From Gammaproteobacteria bacterium HGW-Gammaproteobacteria-15 (GTDB taxonomy: Bacteria; Pseudomonadota; Gammaproteobacteria; Enterobacterales; Alteromonadaceae), in NCBI GenBank assembly GCA_002840125.1, contig PGZF01000006.1, positions 167,817 to 231,816 on the forward strand: 64,000 nt of DNA, read 5' to 3'. A program made the translations under genes and the position numbers. Below the pieces are notes generated by a model, which did no database searches, had not been told where the DNA came from, and saw only the letters and a list, made by a program, of their open reading frames with translations. Shown here one piece after another: positions 1 through 7,901 of this stretch; positions within the stretch are counted from its first letter, which is position 1, and each line of letters starts with the position of its first letter.

Positions 1-1128
1 ATCACGTAACTGCACGGGCTGTTGCGCCGTTAATGCCATACACACACCATCGTTCTGAGATTGTGCTGCAGCAGGAATAGTACCTGCAGGTGCCTGAGCC
101 AAAATAGCGCCGCTATCGCAGGCAGCTGTCCAGCGGGTGCTTAAAGGCGCAGAGGGGGCAGAGCCAGTTTGAGCCCCTAAATAATAAGGCAGGTTAAAAC
201 TACCGCTATACAGCATCACATTATCAAAAGACGGATTACCGGTAAGCGGAGTTCCGGGGATCATTGATACCGGCCCAACAGCTGCTACTTCAAGTGCAGA
301 TGGCGCATAAGGCGAACCTGGGGCGGCCATTAATGATTTCACCGTTGCCAGCACATTTGAGATCGATTGTGTGGTCATTGCCGCAGTGTAGATAATGCTG
401 TCTCGGTCAACACCTTCAGCCTCAATAACATCTTCAAAACTATTGATCAGCCTTTGTAATGATAACTGCGCTGGCGTGCTTAACGGCAGTGTTTCGTCAT
501 CTTGCTTTACCAGCTCATAAGATGTGGAGGGAGCAACAGAGTTACCATTATTGTCTTCAATTAATGAAGTCAGTACTGTCATATAAGTGGTAGCCGGTTT
601 CAACGGCCGCAGGGGCACAACAGCTATGCTGTTACCACTGACAGAAGTAACAAAATCCTGACCAAAGGTCAGCTCTGCCACAACCTTACAAGCAAAACCC
701 TGATTCGCCGTTCTGCACTCTTCTACTGTTGAAGTAGGGCCTTGCATTACCACTTCAAACAGCAACACTGCACCGGGCTGCTGCACAGAGCTGGCTTCTA
801 AAGCCGCACCTGGCGCCAGATCTACAGCGATAGCATAAGGGCTTTGCGTAGACCAGCCATCTAATGCCCCTAACGCGACCTGTGGGTTAGTGTAATTAGG
901 CTCTGTACCAGAGTCGGTGGTTAACGTGCCATCCGTTGTGCCTTGAAACAGTAAATCATTTGGCACAGACAGCCTTGGTGTGGCGGCACCCGGATCGAAT
1001 ACTACTCTGGAATATGGTTTAACAGTGTTGTTGCCGGTATCTTGCTTAATATCATCTAAAGAATCACCGCCACATCCGGTTAAACCTAATGCAACAGCAA
1101 CAGCCACACTCAGTGTCAGCTTATTCAT
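1..1128 (-). CDS. VolA/Pla-1 family phospholipase lipoprotein (partial, runs off left edge)
   Basis: Reading the minus strand from the ATG at 1126-1128 gives an uninterrupted frame of 376 residues to the window edge, so the C-terminal part is missing. The N-terminus MNKLTLSVAVAVALGLTGC is a lipoprotein signal with lipobox LTGC (Cys19), followed by GGDSLDDIK. The downstream stretch (VVFDPG, SVPNDLLF, NPQVALGALDGWST) is recognised from VolA/Pla-1-type surface lysophospholipases of marine gammaproteobacteria. Those enzymes hydrolyse lysophosphatidylcholine so that fatty acids can be used. The alpha/beta-hydrolase catalytic part would lie outside the window, so activity cannot be judged here. A good ribosome site (AGGGGAGAAACT) precedes the ATG. 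It is divergent from yciK. Confidence 0.85.
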   Translation of the reverse strand, partial: MNKLTLSVAVAVALGLTGCGGDSLDDIKQDTGNNTVKPYSRVVFDPGAATPRLSVPNDLLFQGTTDGTLTTDSGTEPNYTNPQVALGALDGWSTQSPYAIAVDLAPGAALEASSVQQPGAVLLFEVVMQGPTSTVEECRTANQGFACKVVAELTFGQDFVTSVSGNSIAVVPLRPLKPATTYMTVLTSLIEDNNGNSVAPSTSYELVKQDDETLPLSTPAQLSLQRLINSFEDVIEAEGVDRDSIIYTAAMTTQSISNVLATVKSLMAAPGSPYAPSALEVAAVGPVSMIPGTPLTGNPSFDNVMLYSGSFNLPYYLGAQTGSAPSAPLSTRWTAACDSGAILAQAPAGTIPAAAQSQNDGVCMALTAQQPVQLRD

Positions 1129-1353
1129 AGTTTCTCCCCTATCCTGTCTCTTATTTTTTATATGCAAAGCAAAAACTTACCTTGCTTATTGGAAGCCTGT
1201 TGTACATATAGCCTGTAACAGCTACGACCAGTTAAAGTTAACTCAAACCAGGCAAAATCGCTAGCTGAAAAATACAGAATAAACGAAGAAAGGTGCAAAT
1301 AGCCCCGTTTGGGCGTATGCTTTCGCCGTTTTTGCAGCAACAGGTGATATTTT

Positions 1354-2097
1354 ATGCACGATTATCAAGCAGCTACAGATGCATTAAAAGACAAAGTAAT
1401 TTTAGTTACCGGTGCCGGTGATGGCATTGGTAAAGAAGCGGCGTTAACCTATGCCCGCTTTGGCGCCAGCGTTATTCTGCTGGGCAAAACAGTCAGCAAG
1501 CTAACCGCAGTTTATGATGAAATAGTGGCCAGTGGCGGCAAAGAGCCAGCCATAGTGCCACTGGATTTAAAAGGTGCTACCGCGAAACATTACCGCGATA
1601 TGGCTGCCACTATTACCGCTGAATTCGGCAAACTGGACGGTGTACTGCATAACGCCGGTATTTTGGGTGTGCTCAGCCCGTTTGAGCATATTGACTTACC
1701 CACCTGGCAAGACATTATGCAGATTAATGTCACCGCGCCAATGCTGATGACACAAGCATTAATGCCGGTACTGAAATTATCCGCTCAGGCATCTGTTGTC
1801 TTTACCTCTTCCGGCGTTGGCCGCAAAGGCCGCGCATTCTGGGGCCCTTATGCGGTATCTAAGTTCGCCACTGAAGGCCTGATGCAGGTTATTGCAGATG
1901 AGTATGACAACAGTACCATACGGGTAAACTGTTTAAACCCGGGTGCTACCCGCACCAAAATGCGCAGCCGCGCCTATCCGGGTGAAGATGTTAATCTGTT
2001 GAAAACACCGGCAGATTTAATGTGGCTTTATGTTTATCTGATGAGTGACGACAGCGTTGCTGTTAACGGCCAGACGATAGATGCCCAGGTAAAATAG
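1354..2097 (+). CDS. yciK: YciK-type short-chain dehydrogenase/reductase
   Basis: A 247-residue classical SDR. The Rossmann cofactor motif TGAGDGIG is at about residues 20-27, the NAG motif is in LHNAGILG (about 100), and the catalytic Ser and YxxxK are in VFTSSGVG and YAVSK. The N-terminus MHDYQAATDALKDKVILVTG and the C-terminal NCLNPGATRT block resemble E. coli YciK closely. Members of this subgroup are cytoplasmic NAD(P)-dependent oxidoreductases of uncertain physiological substrate. The ribosome site AGGTGAT lies just before the ATG. It is monocistronic, with an intrinsic terminator directly after the stop. Confidence 0.88.
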   Translation: MHDYQAATDALKDKVILVTGAGDGIGKEAALTYARFGASVILLGKTVSKLTAVYDEIVASGGKEPAIVPLDLKGATAKHYRDMAATITAEFGKLDGVLHNAGILGVLSPFEHIDLPTWQDIMQINVTAPMLMTQALMPVLKLSAQASVVFTSSGVGRKGRAFWGPYAVSKFATEGLMQVIADEYDNSTIRVNCLNPGATRTKMRSRAYPGEDVNLLKTPADLMWLYVYLMSDDSVAVNGQTIDAQVK

Positions 2098-2106
2098 CTG
2101 CATAGC

Positions 2107-2146
2107 AAAACGGCCCCTTTCGCTGTAAGGCGCAAGGGGCCGTTTT
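2107..2146. terminator. Bidirectional intrinsic terminator between yciK and the aminotransferase
   Basis: A perfect 13-bp dyad (AAAACGGCCCCTT at 2107-2119 and AAGGGGCCGTTTT at 2134-2146) with a 14-nt loop. Runs of T/A at both ends allow termination of both convergent genes. Confidence 0.85.
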
Positions 2147-2176
2147 CATTTACTTACTTTGCTGTATAAAACCAAT

Positions 2177-3373
2177 CTAGCCTTTTAATACTGTTGCCAC
2201 TGATTTAGCAAAGTAATTAATATTGCTGTGATTTAACCCGGCAATGCTGACCCGGCTAGAACCCACCATATAAATGCTGAACTCGCTGCGCAGGCGGTCA
2301 ATTTGCGCTTTGTTAATACCTAAAAAGCTGAACATACCGTGCTGACGGGTAATAAAGCTGAAATCCTGCTGTACACCTTCAGCCGCCAGGCTGTCGATAA
2401 TCAGCTGGCGGTAGTTGTTAATGCGATCACGCATTTCGGCCAGCTCCTGATGCCATAAGCTGGTTAGCTCATTGCTATCAAGAATATTGGCAACAATAAT
2501 GGCACCATGAGCCGGTGGCATAGAATAAATACTACGCACCACGCTTAATAGGTTTACTTTGGCAACATCAGCTACTTTGCTGTCTACTGCAACGATAGAT
2601 ACCGCGCCAATACGCTCACGGTATAAGCCAAAGTTTTTTGAGCACGAACTGCACAGAATCATCTCATCAACATTATCTGCCAGATAGCGCAAGCCTTTGG
2701 CGTCTTCATCCAGGCCGGTGCCAAAACCCTGATACGCCATATCAACTAAAGGCGTAAAACCACGCTCTTTAGCAATATCGGTAAAACGCTGCCACTGGGC
2801 AAAGGTTAAATCCATCCCGCTGGGGTTGTGGCAACAAGCATGCACCAGCACTACATCGCCGGCCGGCACTGTAGCAAGCTCGGCAAACATAGCGTCTTCG
2901 TTCAGGCCTTTGGTGTCGTAATCGTAATAAGTGTATTCTTTTACATTCAGGCCAGCGGCCTTAAACATAGAGATATGGTTAGCCCAGGTTGGGCTGGTTA
3001 CCCAAATAGTCGCATTCGGGTTGGCTTTTTTAATAAACTCAGCCGCTACACGCAGTGCACCGGTACCACCCGGCGTATGCGCCGTGGTAACACGGTTAGC
3101 CAGCAATACTTTGTGGCCAATACCAAACGCCAGCTTTTCAATATGCGCATTAAAACCTAAATCACCAGCCATACCGATATAGGTTTTGCTGTCTTCCTGC
3201 TTCAGGCGCAGCGCTTCTGCTTCTTTTACGCATTTCAGTACTGCCGTGTGGCCTTGCTCGTCTTTATATACCCCTACGCCGAGGTCTACTTTGTTCGGGT
3301 TTGGGTCTTCTTTATAAGCTGCCATTAAACCTAGAATTGGATCGGTTGCCACCGGTTGTAACTGAGCAAACAT
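2177..3373 (-). CDS. Aromatic/aspartate aminotransferase (class I, AspC/TyrB type)
   Basis: A 398-residue PLP-dependent aminotransferase, the usual length for AspC/TyrB. Visible motifs are VDLGVGVYKDE near the N-terminus, ACCHNPSGMD (Asn contacting the cofactor), DMAYQGFG, and SSCSKNFGLYRERIG with the Schiff-base Lys at about residue 246. It would move amino groups between aspartate, tyrosine or phenylalanine and 2-oxo acids in the cytoplasm. An aromatic role (last step of Tyr/Phe synthesis) is plausible because pheA, aroF and tyrA are also in the window, but substrate choice cannot be read from sequence. The start has AGGT about 10 nt upstream. It lies downstream of the GAF-domain gene on the same strand. 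Confidence 0.88.
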   Translation of the reverse strand: MFAQLQPVATDPILGLMAAYKEDPNPNKVDLGVGVYKDEQGHTAVLKCVKEAEALRLKQEDSKTYIGMAGDLGFNAHIEKLAFGIGHKVLLANRVTTAHTPGGTGALRVAAEFIKKANPNATIWVTSPTWANHISMFKAAGLNVKEYTYYDYDTKGLNEDAMFAELATVPAGDVVLVHACCHNPSGMDLTFAQWQRFTDIAKERGFTPLVDMAYQGFGTGLDEDAKGLRYLADNVDEMILCSSCSKNFGLYRERIGAVSIVAVDSKVADVAKVNLLSVVRSIYSMPPAHGAIIVANILDSNELTSLWHQELAEMRDRINNYRQLIIDSLAAEGVQQDFSFITRQHGMFSFLGINKAQIDRLRSEFSIYMVGSSRVSIAGLNHSNINYFAKSVATVLKG

Positions 3374-3414
3374 AGTGTTCTACCTGAGTTAAAGTTGCAT
3401 GAAAAAAGCTGCGG

Positions 3415-4125
3415 TTATGGTAAATACGCCGGTACGGTTAAACACACCGCCACCAGCAGCGCCAGAGCATCCGCAGTAAATACGTTTTTATTAAAATCTT
3501 CGGCATCGACAATGCCGGCTATTTTGCCTGATTGGTTAAACAGAGGCAAACAGGCCTCTGCCTGCACTTTAGGATCGCAGGTGTAATATTCGCCACCTTT
3601 GCCTAAATAGGCCGCCACATCATTAATAACTTTGGCTTTGCCGCTTAAGCCTACCGTACTGTTATTGCTGATTTTGGCAAATTCGCTGTTTAACGGAAAT
3701 TCAGCCCGCGATGGCGCACCATAATAAGCCAGTTTTACCAGCACCGGCTCGCCGGTGCCGTTGGTGCGGGCCTGATAAATACCAAACCAGTCCAGTGCAG
3801 AATATTCGCGGTAAAAGGCAGCAATAAGGCTTAGCTGTGTAAGTGCATGCTGATTGGCCGCGTTTTGCCCGCCCAGTACTGCCGTTAAATCATAGGGCTC
3901 ATCTGCCAGTTGACCAAACAGCGAGCAGGCGCCGCCCTCGCCCAACTCCGGTACTTTATATTGCCATTGCACCGCAGGTGCAGCTGCTGCGGTTAAAAAA
4001 GCCTGTAGTGCAGTTTGGTATTGTTGTACTTTTTCAGCAAAAGCCGCTTGCGACATATCGCCCAGATACGCCTGTATACCGGCGCGTGCAACATAGTCTG
4101 ATACAGAAACAGCATCTCGTGACAT
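3415..4125 (-). CDS. GAF-domain protein resembling free methionine-R-sulfoxide reductase
   Basis: A 236-residue cytoplasmic protein. The C-terminal half is GAF-like and follows the fRMsr pattern: DWFGIYQ, then GLSGKAKVINDV, then YYTCDPKVQAEACLPLF with two Cys, then GKIAGIVDAEDF. In fRMsr enzymes Cys residues in this region reduce free Met-R-sulfoxide. Here the spacing differs somewhat, so this is a family suggestion and not a firm assignment. The N-terminal 90 residues are Ala/Gln-rich helix without a recognised domain. I chose the ATG at 4125 (MSRDAV) because GGATGG sits at good spacing before it. An in-frame ATG at 4134 is the alternative. It lies 41 nt upstream of the aminotransferase and is probably co-transcribed with it. 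Confidence 0.65.
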   Translation of the reverse strand: MSRDAVSVSDYVARAGIQAYLGDMSQAAFAEKVQQYQTALQAFLTAAAAPAVQWQYKVPELGEGGACSLFGQLADEPYDLTAVLGGQNAANQHALTQLSLIAAFYREYSALDWFGIYQARTNGTGEPVLVKLAYYGAPSRAEFPLNSEFAKISNNSTVGLSGKAKVINDVAAYLGKGGEYYTCDPKVQAEACLPLFNQSGKIAGIVDAEDFNKNVFTADALALLVAVCLTVPAYLP

Positions 4126-4252
4126 TATAGCCATCCAGATTTCTAAAAATTGCTGAACATTCTACCAGAAGCGGCTAAAAAACCAAGCCAGCCGGCAACA
4201 AGTTAAGGAAATTGTTGCTGCCGCTTCGGTGGATGTTTAAGCTGACAGTTCT

Positions 4253-4280
4253 GTAAAGTAAGCGAAGTAAAGTAAGCGAA
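4253..4280 (+). repeat. Perfect 14-bp tandem duplication upstream of yciH
   Basis: GTAAAGTAAGCGAA occurs twice back to back (4253-4266 and 4267-4280), ending 7 nt before the yciH ATG. The unit includes a weak AAGCGAA purine stretch in the position of the ribosome site. Confidence 0.9.
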
Positions 4281-4287
4281 CCCACTT

Positions 4288-4686
4288 ATGGCAGGTAATA
4301 AAATCTCACTGGCCGACTGGCAGGCCAAAATGAACCCGGCAGGTGCAACTGCTGCAGTAAAAGACGATCCTAATCTGGTGTACAGCACCGACAGCGGCAA
4401 AATAAATGCAAAACCCGCAGTCAAACCGGTGGCAGAAGCTTTTGCCGATGGCGCAGTGCGCATAAGGCGCGAAACCAAAGGCCGTGGTGGCAAGGCGGTA
4501 TTAACCATTAGCGGCATTGCCAAACCACATGACGAACTGGTGGCACTGGCAGCTAAGTTAAAAAAGAAATGTGCCTGTGGCGGTGCGGTAAAAGATGGCG
4601 TGATTGAAATTCAGGGTGATAAGCGCGAGCTGGTAGAGCAGTTATTACAAGCTGAGGGTTTTAAAACTAAATGGGCCGGTGGGTAA
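4288..4686 (+). CDS. yciH: SUI1-family translation factor YciH
   Basis: A 132-residue bacterial homologue of eukaryotic eIF1/SUI1. The SUI1 core is visible in the second half: VRIRRETKGRGGKAVLTISG, then LAAKLKKKCACGGAV, then EIQGDKRELVEQLL. In E. coli YciH acts on initiation fidelity and as a stress-time translation inhibitor at the 30S subunit. The N-terminal half (LVYSTDSGKI) is the usual linker of this family. No strong ribosome site is visible; the position is occupied by the second copy of a 14-bp tandem repeat. It is followed by a palindromic intergenic repeat rather than by another gene on this strand. Confidence 0.88.
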   Translation: MAGNKISLADWQAKMNPAGATAAVKDDPNLVYSTDSGKINAKPAVKPVAEAFADGAVRIRRETKGRGGKAVLTISGIAKPHDELVALAAKLKKKCACGGAVKDGVIEIQGDKRELVEQLLQAEGFKTKWAGG

Positions 4687-4713
4687 TCCAACCTTAGGAA
4701 TCAGGAAACGAAC

Positions 4714-4802
4714 CGACTTACCCACACCAACACGCCGTGAATACATCCCTGTAGGCTCGATTCCGGCATCCATGCCGTCAACGGTTGGTTTAGGGTAAGT
4801 CG
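4714..4802. repeat. Palindromic intergenic repeat-like element
   Basis: The outer arms CGACTTACCC (4714-4723) and GGGTAAGTCG (4793-4802) are a perfect inverted repeat. CCAAC (4727-4731) and GTTGG (4784-4788) extend it. Inside is the smaller hairpin CGGCATCCATGCCG. Elements with this kind of core are commonly dispersed between genes in marine gammaproteobacteria. I see only one copy in this window, so the dispersed-repeat label is inference. The long stem could also stabilise the convergent 3' ends of yciH and the M28 peptidase. Confidence 0.6.
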
Positions 4803-4836
4803 ATTCTCACCTTGTGCTATCAGCGCGATTTAAATC

Positions 4837-6519
4837 TTACTGCACCGCTTCACGATTATATGGCTGGCCAACGGCGCCGTTAAAAAAGCTGTCTTTTAAC
4901 CAGTAAGGTCGCTGGATGGTGTTGGCAATATCCAGCGCAATATTAAAGTTAATATTGGCAAACACCGCACCAGCGTCATAGCGGATTGCACCGTAGTCTT
5001 TAATCAGGCTTGGAATATCATCTGATGGCTTATGATAGTGTTTGGCAAAAAAGCTGGCCCAGATTTTACCGCCGTCCTGCTTTGGATCCTGCGATTTAAA
5101 ACCGGTCATTAAAAATACTGCCGGTACGCCTTTTTTCACCAGTGTATAGTGATCTGAGCGGGTAAAAATGGCCTGCTCCGGCATAGGATCGGCGCTTAGC
5201 GCTATGCCCTCTTTCGCCGCGGCGTTTTCTACCACTTTACCCAACGACGAATGGTTAGCACCAAAGGCTATCATATCGGCAAACGGGTACAGTAATACCG
5301 GCATATCCAGGTTAACATTAGCCACCAGTTTATCTATCGGCCGGGTGGGAAAATGTGCGAAGTAATCTGCGCCGAGTAAGCCTTTTTCTTCACCGGTTAC
5401 CACCACAAACAAAATCGAACGCTTTGGTTTTACCGGCAACTGAGCAAATAAACGCGCGGTTTCCAGCAAAATAGACACACCGGCGGCGTTGTCCATGGCG
5501 CCATTGTTAATTTTATCTTCGTTGCGTAAGTCGTTGCTGTAACCAATATGATCAGAGTGCGCCGTGACCACAACGTACTCGTCTTTCAGTACAGGATCCG
5601 AACCCGGCAATACCGCAATAACGTTAGGGCTGGAAATATCCTCATGGCTGCTGCTACGGCTTAACGTCGCCGATACACCGAGCTCAAATCCCACAGGGTT
5701 TTGCTTGTTTTCCAGTTGCGTAAAAATATCCGCCAGCGATTGCGGCGCTTTGGCAAACAGTGCGGCAGCAGCTTCGTGGTGCACATAGGCGCCGCCTTTT
5801 AAATCCGGGAAGCTGTCAGCCGGTGTACCATCGGCTTGCAGCCACTCCATGCCCGGAGTATTTAAATACAACAGGCTGTTGGCATAAGGCCGTACTTTTT
5901 CCTGGGCCGGGGTGTGCACGGTAATAATACCTACCGCGCCGCGCTCTGCTGCTAAACGGGTCTTCTGGCTGCTTAAGTGCGCTGCTTCTTCACTTGGCAG
6001 GCTGTCCGGCCGGCCTGTCAGCAATACCACTATTTTGCCTTTTACATCCAGATTAGCGTAGTCATTTAAACCAAACTCTTCCGATACCATGCCATAACCG
6101 GCAAACACCAGCGGTGCGGTAATATCGGCCTGGGTGTACTGCAAACTGGGGCCGGTAAAAAAGGCTTTGGGGTAACTAAGTTGGGTATTTTTGCCATCGG
6201 CATGCAGGGTAAATTTCGCACTTTCCTGTGCTAAACGCGCCTGGCGCAGCGGCACTCGCTGGTAATAGCTGCCATTGTCACCAGCAGGCTCCAGGCCCAG
6301 TGCCTGTAATTGCGTGGCAATATACAACGAGGCAATTTCATGTTCTTTACTACCGGTTTCACGCCCGGCCAGCTCATCCGCGGCCAAAAACTGCATATGG
6401 GCTTCAATGGCTTTAGCGCTTGCAGCCGTAGCAGCGGGGGCTGGAACTGATGACTGCGTAGCAGTGCAACCGGCTATTACAGCCAATAGCAACGCAGCGG
6501 GTATAAATTTGCTTTTCAT
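4837..6519 (-). CDS. M28-family zinc peptidase lipoprotein
   Basis: 560 residues from the ATG at 6519, chosen because it begins a lipoprotein signal MKSKFIPAALLLAVIAGC (Cys18) and has AAGGAAACCC just upstream; the frame stays open further 5'. A PA-type insert (DVKGKIVVLLTGRPD) precedes an M28 catalytic domain with the di-zinc ligand pattern: AHSDHIG (His), GAMDNAAG (Asp), TGEEKGLLG (Glu-Glu), NLDMP (Asp) and KHYHKPSD (His). It should be a lipid-anchored aminopeptidase or carboxypeptidase acting in the periplasm or at the outer membrane. It is the last gene of a minus-strand hydrolase cluster, separated from the amidohydrolases by a terminator-like hairpin. Confidence 0.87.
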   Translation of the reverse strand: MKSKFIPAALLLAVIAGCTATQSSVPAPAATAASAKAIEAHMQFLAADELAGRETGSKEHEIASLYIATQLQALGLEPAGDNGSYYQRVPLRQARLAQESAKFTLHADGKNTQLSYPKAFFTGPSLQYTQADITAPLVFAGYGMVSEEFGLNDYANLDVKGKIVVLLTGRPDSLPSEEAAHLSSQKTRLAAERGAVGIITVHTPAQEKVRPYANSLLYLNTPGMEWLQADGTPADSFPDLKGGAYVHHEAAAALFAKAPQSLADIFTQLENKQNPVGFELGVSATLSRSSSHEDISSPNVIAVLPGSDPVLKDEYVVVTAHSDHIGYSNDLRNEDKINNGAMDNAAGVSILLETARLFAQLPVKPKRSILFVVVTGEEKGLLGADYFAHFPTRPIDKLVANVNLDMPVLLYPFADMIAFGANHSSLGKVVENAAAKEGIALSADPMPEQAIFTRSDHYTLVKKGVPAVFLMTGFKSQDPKQDGGKIWASFFAKHYHKPSDDIPSLIKDYGAIRYDAGAVFANINFNIALDIANTIQRPYWLKDSFFNGAVGQPYNREAVQ

Positions 6520-6533
6520 AGGGTTTCCTTTAA

Positions 6534-6562
6534 AAACAACAGTGCCAGCAAGAGCTGGCACT
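6534..6562 (-). terminator. Terminator-like hairpin between amidohydrolase and M28 peptidase genes
   Basis: AGTGCCAGC (6541-6549) and GCTGGCACT (6554-6562) form a perfect 9-bp stem with a 4-nt loop. On the minus strand it is followed by GTTGTTTTTAAAGG, a fair T-tract. It lies inside the 66-bp gap directly upstream of the M28 ribosome site, so it may act as a partial terminator or attenuator. Confidence 0.6.
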
Positions 6563-6585
6563 GACTTTACGGCAGCAGACTTATC

Positions 6586-7890
6586 TTAGTTTATCCGTTG
6601 CTTATATTTGTCGTGTAACTGCTTATGGCGGTTGTTTAAGTCAACTTCCCGGCCATCAATCCACAAGTGGGTTACCTTATGGCCGAGATAATCGAAAATA
6701 TCGCCTTCAGACACTACCAGGCTGGCTGCCTTGCCCACTTCAATGCTGCCAATTTTATCGGCAACACCGGCAATTTGCGCGGCATTAATGGTAACAGAAC
6801 GTAACGCCTGCTCTGGTGTTAAACCAAAGCTTATTGCCTGACCAGCTGCAAATACCAGATTGCGGGTATCCCAGTAACCATCCAGCGACAACGCGTAATT
6901 AACACCGGCATCCTGCAAGGTTTTAGGCACGGTAAAAGCCCGGCTGTAATTTTCATCACCACGGCTGGGTAAACCATAAGGTGCAGTGTAAATGACCGCC
7001 ACTTTAGCTGCTGCCAACTCATCGGCCAGGCGCCAGCTGTCGCGGCCACCAACAATAGTCAGCTTAAGGTTGTACTCTTTAGCCAGCAACATAGCCTGGC
7101 GAATTTGCCGTTCGTCATCAGCATGCACAAACAGTGGCCGTTCACCTTTAAACACGGCCAGCATTTCATGCCAGCGCGAGTCTATGCCTCTGTTTAACCC
7201 GGCTTGCTCGGCATCGTAATACGCTTTTGCTGCCTGAAAATACTGTTGCAGTTTAGCCAGTTGCTCAGCATTGGCTTTGCGCACTTCGTCGGCCGGTTTT
7301 GGGTTCCAGCGCGAACCCAGCGTACTGGCATTAGGCCAGCGCACATGCAAGCCGGTGCCGTCAGCGACTACCGCATCCTGATAATTCCACGCATCTAACT
7401 GCATCAGGCTGGACTGGCCCATCAGCATACTGCCGTCCGGGTAAATCATGCTGTAGGCAAAACCATTGCTGCGAATGGTTGGGATAACCTCTGAGTCGGC
7501 GTTGTAGCCCACTTTAGCTTTAATATCCGGGTTAGTCTGGGTTACTTCACGCGAATCGTCGGTAGAGCGCACAGCTTCTATTTCAATTAAGCCCAGCTGG
7601 TTAGCCAGGGCTATCAGGCCCGGATACAGGTGTTTGCCGTCCAGCGCCAGCACTGTTGCACCTTGCGGCGCGCTCAGGTTTTGGCCAACAGCCGCAATTT
7701 TACCGTCCACAATTAATACATCACTGTCGGTTTTTACACCATCGGTTACGGTATGAATTGTCAGGCCAGTTAACAGTAACGGGCCTTCGGCGGCTTTACC
7801 CGGCACCATATCGTGTGCCAGTGCTTGTGCGCCGCTCAGGCTGCCCGCTAAGGCAGCAAACAGGCTTAAACAGGTTTTAGAAAGTTTCAT
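6586..7890 (-). CDS. Exported amidohydrolase-superfamily protein lacking the HxH motif
   Basis: 434 residues from the ATG at 7890, which starts a Sec signal peptide (MKLSKTCLSLFAALAG...AQALAHD) and is preceded by AAGGAGCAGCAGC. The amidohydrolase fold is clear from VLIVDGKIAAVG, LDGKHLYPGLIA, FVHADDERQI, ALSLDGYWD and the C-terminal IGSIEVGKAASLVV block. The first metal-binding motif, normally PGxIDxHxH, reads PGLIALANQL at residues 90-99, so both metal His are absent. A His (FVHAD) and an Asp (SLDGY) remain. It is probably periplasmic. It starts 11 nt after the stop of the larger amidohydrolase and is almost certainly translated from the same mRNA, suggesting a partner role. Residual catalysis cannot be excluded. 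Confidence 0.85.
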   Translation of the reverse strand: MKLSKTCLSLFAALAGSLSGAQALAHDMVPGKAAEGPLLLTGLTIHTVTDGVKTDSDVLIVDGKIAAVGQNLSAPQGATVLALDGKHLYPGLIALANQLGLIEIEAVRSTDDSREVTQTNPDIKAKVGYNADSEVIPTIRSNGFAYSMIYPDGSMLMGQSSLMQLDAWNYQDAVVADGTGLHVRWPNASTLGSRWNPKPADEVRKANAEQLAKLQQYFQAAKAYYDAEQAGLNRGIDSRWHEMLAVFKGERPLFVHADDERQIRQAMLLAKEYNLKLTIVGGRDSWRLADELAAAKVAVIYTAPYGLPSRGDENYSRAFTVPKTLQDAGVNYALSLDGYWDTRNLVFAAGQAISFGLTPEQALRSVTINAAQIAGVADKIGSIEVGKAASLVVSEGDIFDYLGHKVTHLWIDGREVDLNNRHKQLHDKYKQRIN

Positions 7891-7901
7891 GCTGCTGCTC
7901 C

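Noticed and set aside
980..1264. 94-codon plus-strand frame
   Set aside because: Antisense shadow of the VolA signal-peptide region that runs into the intergenic gap.
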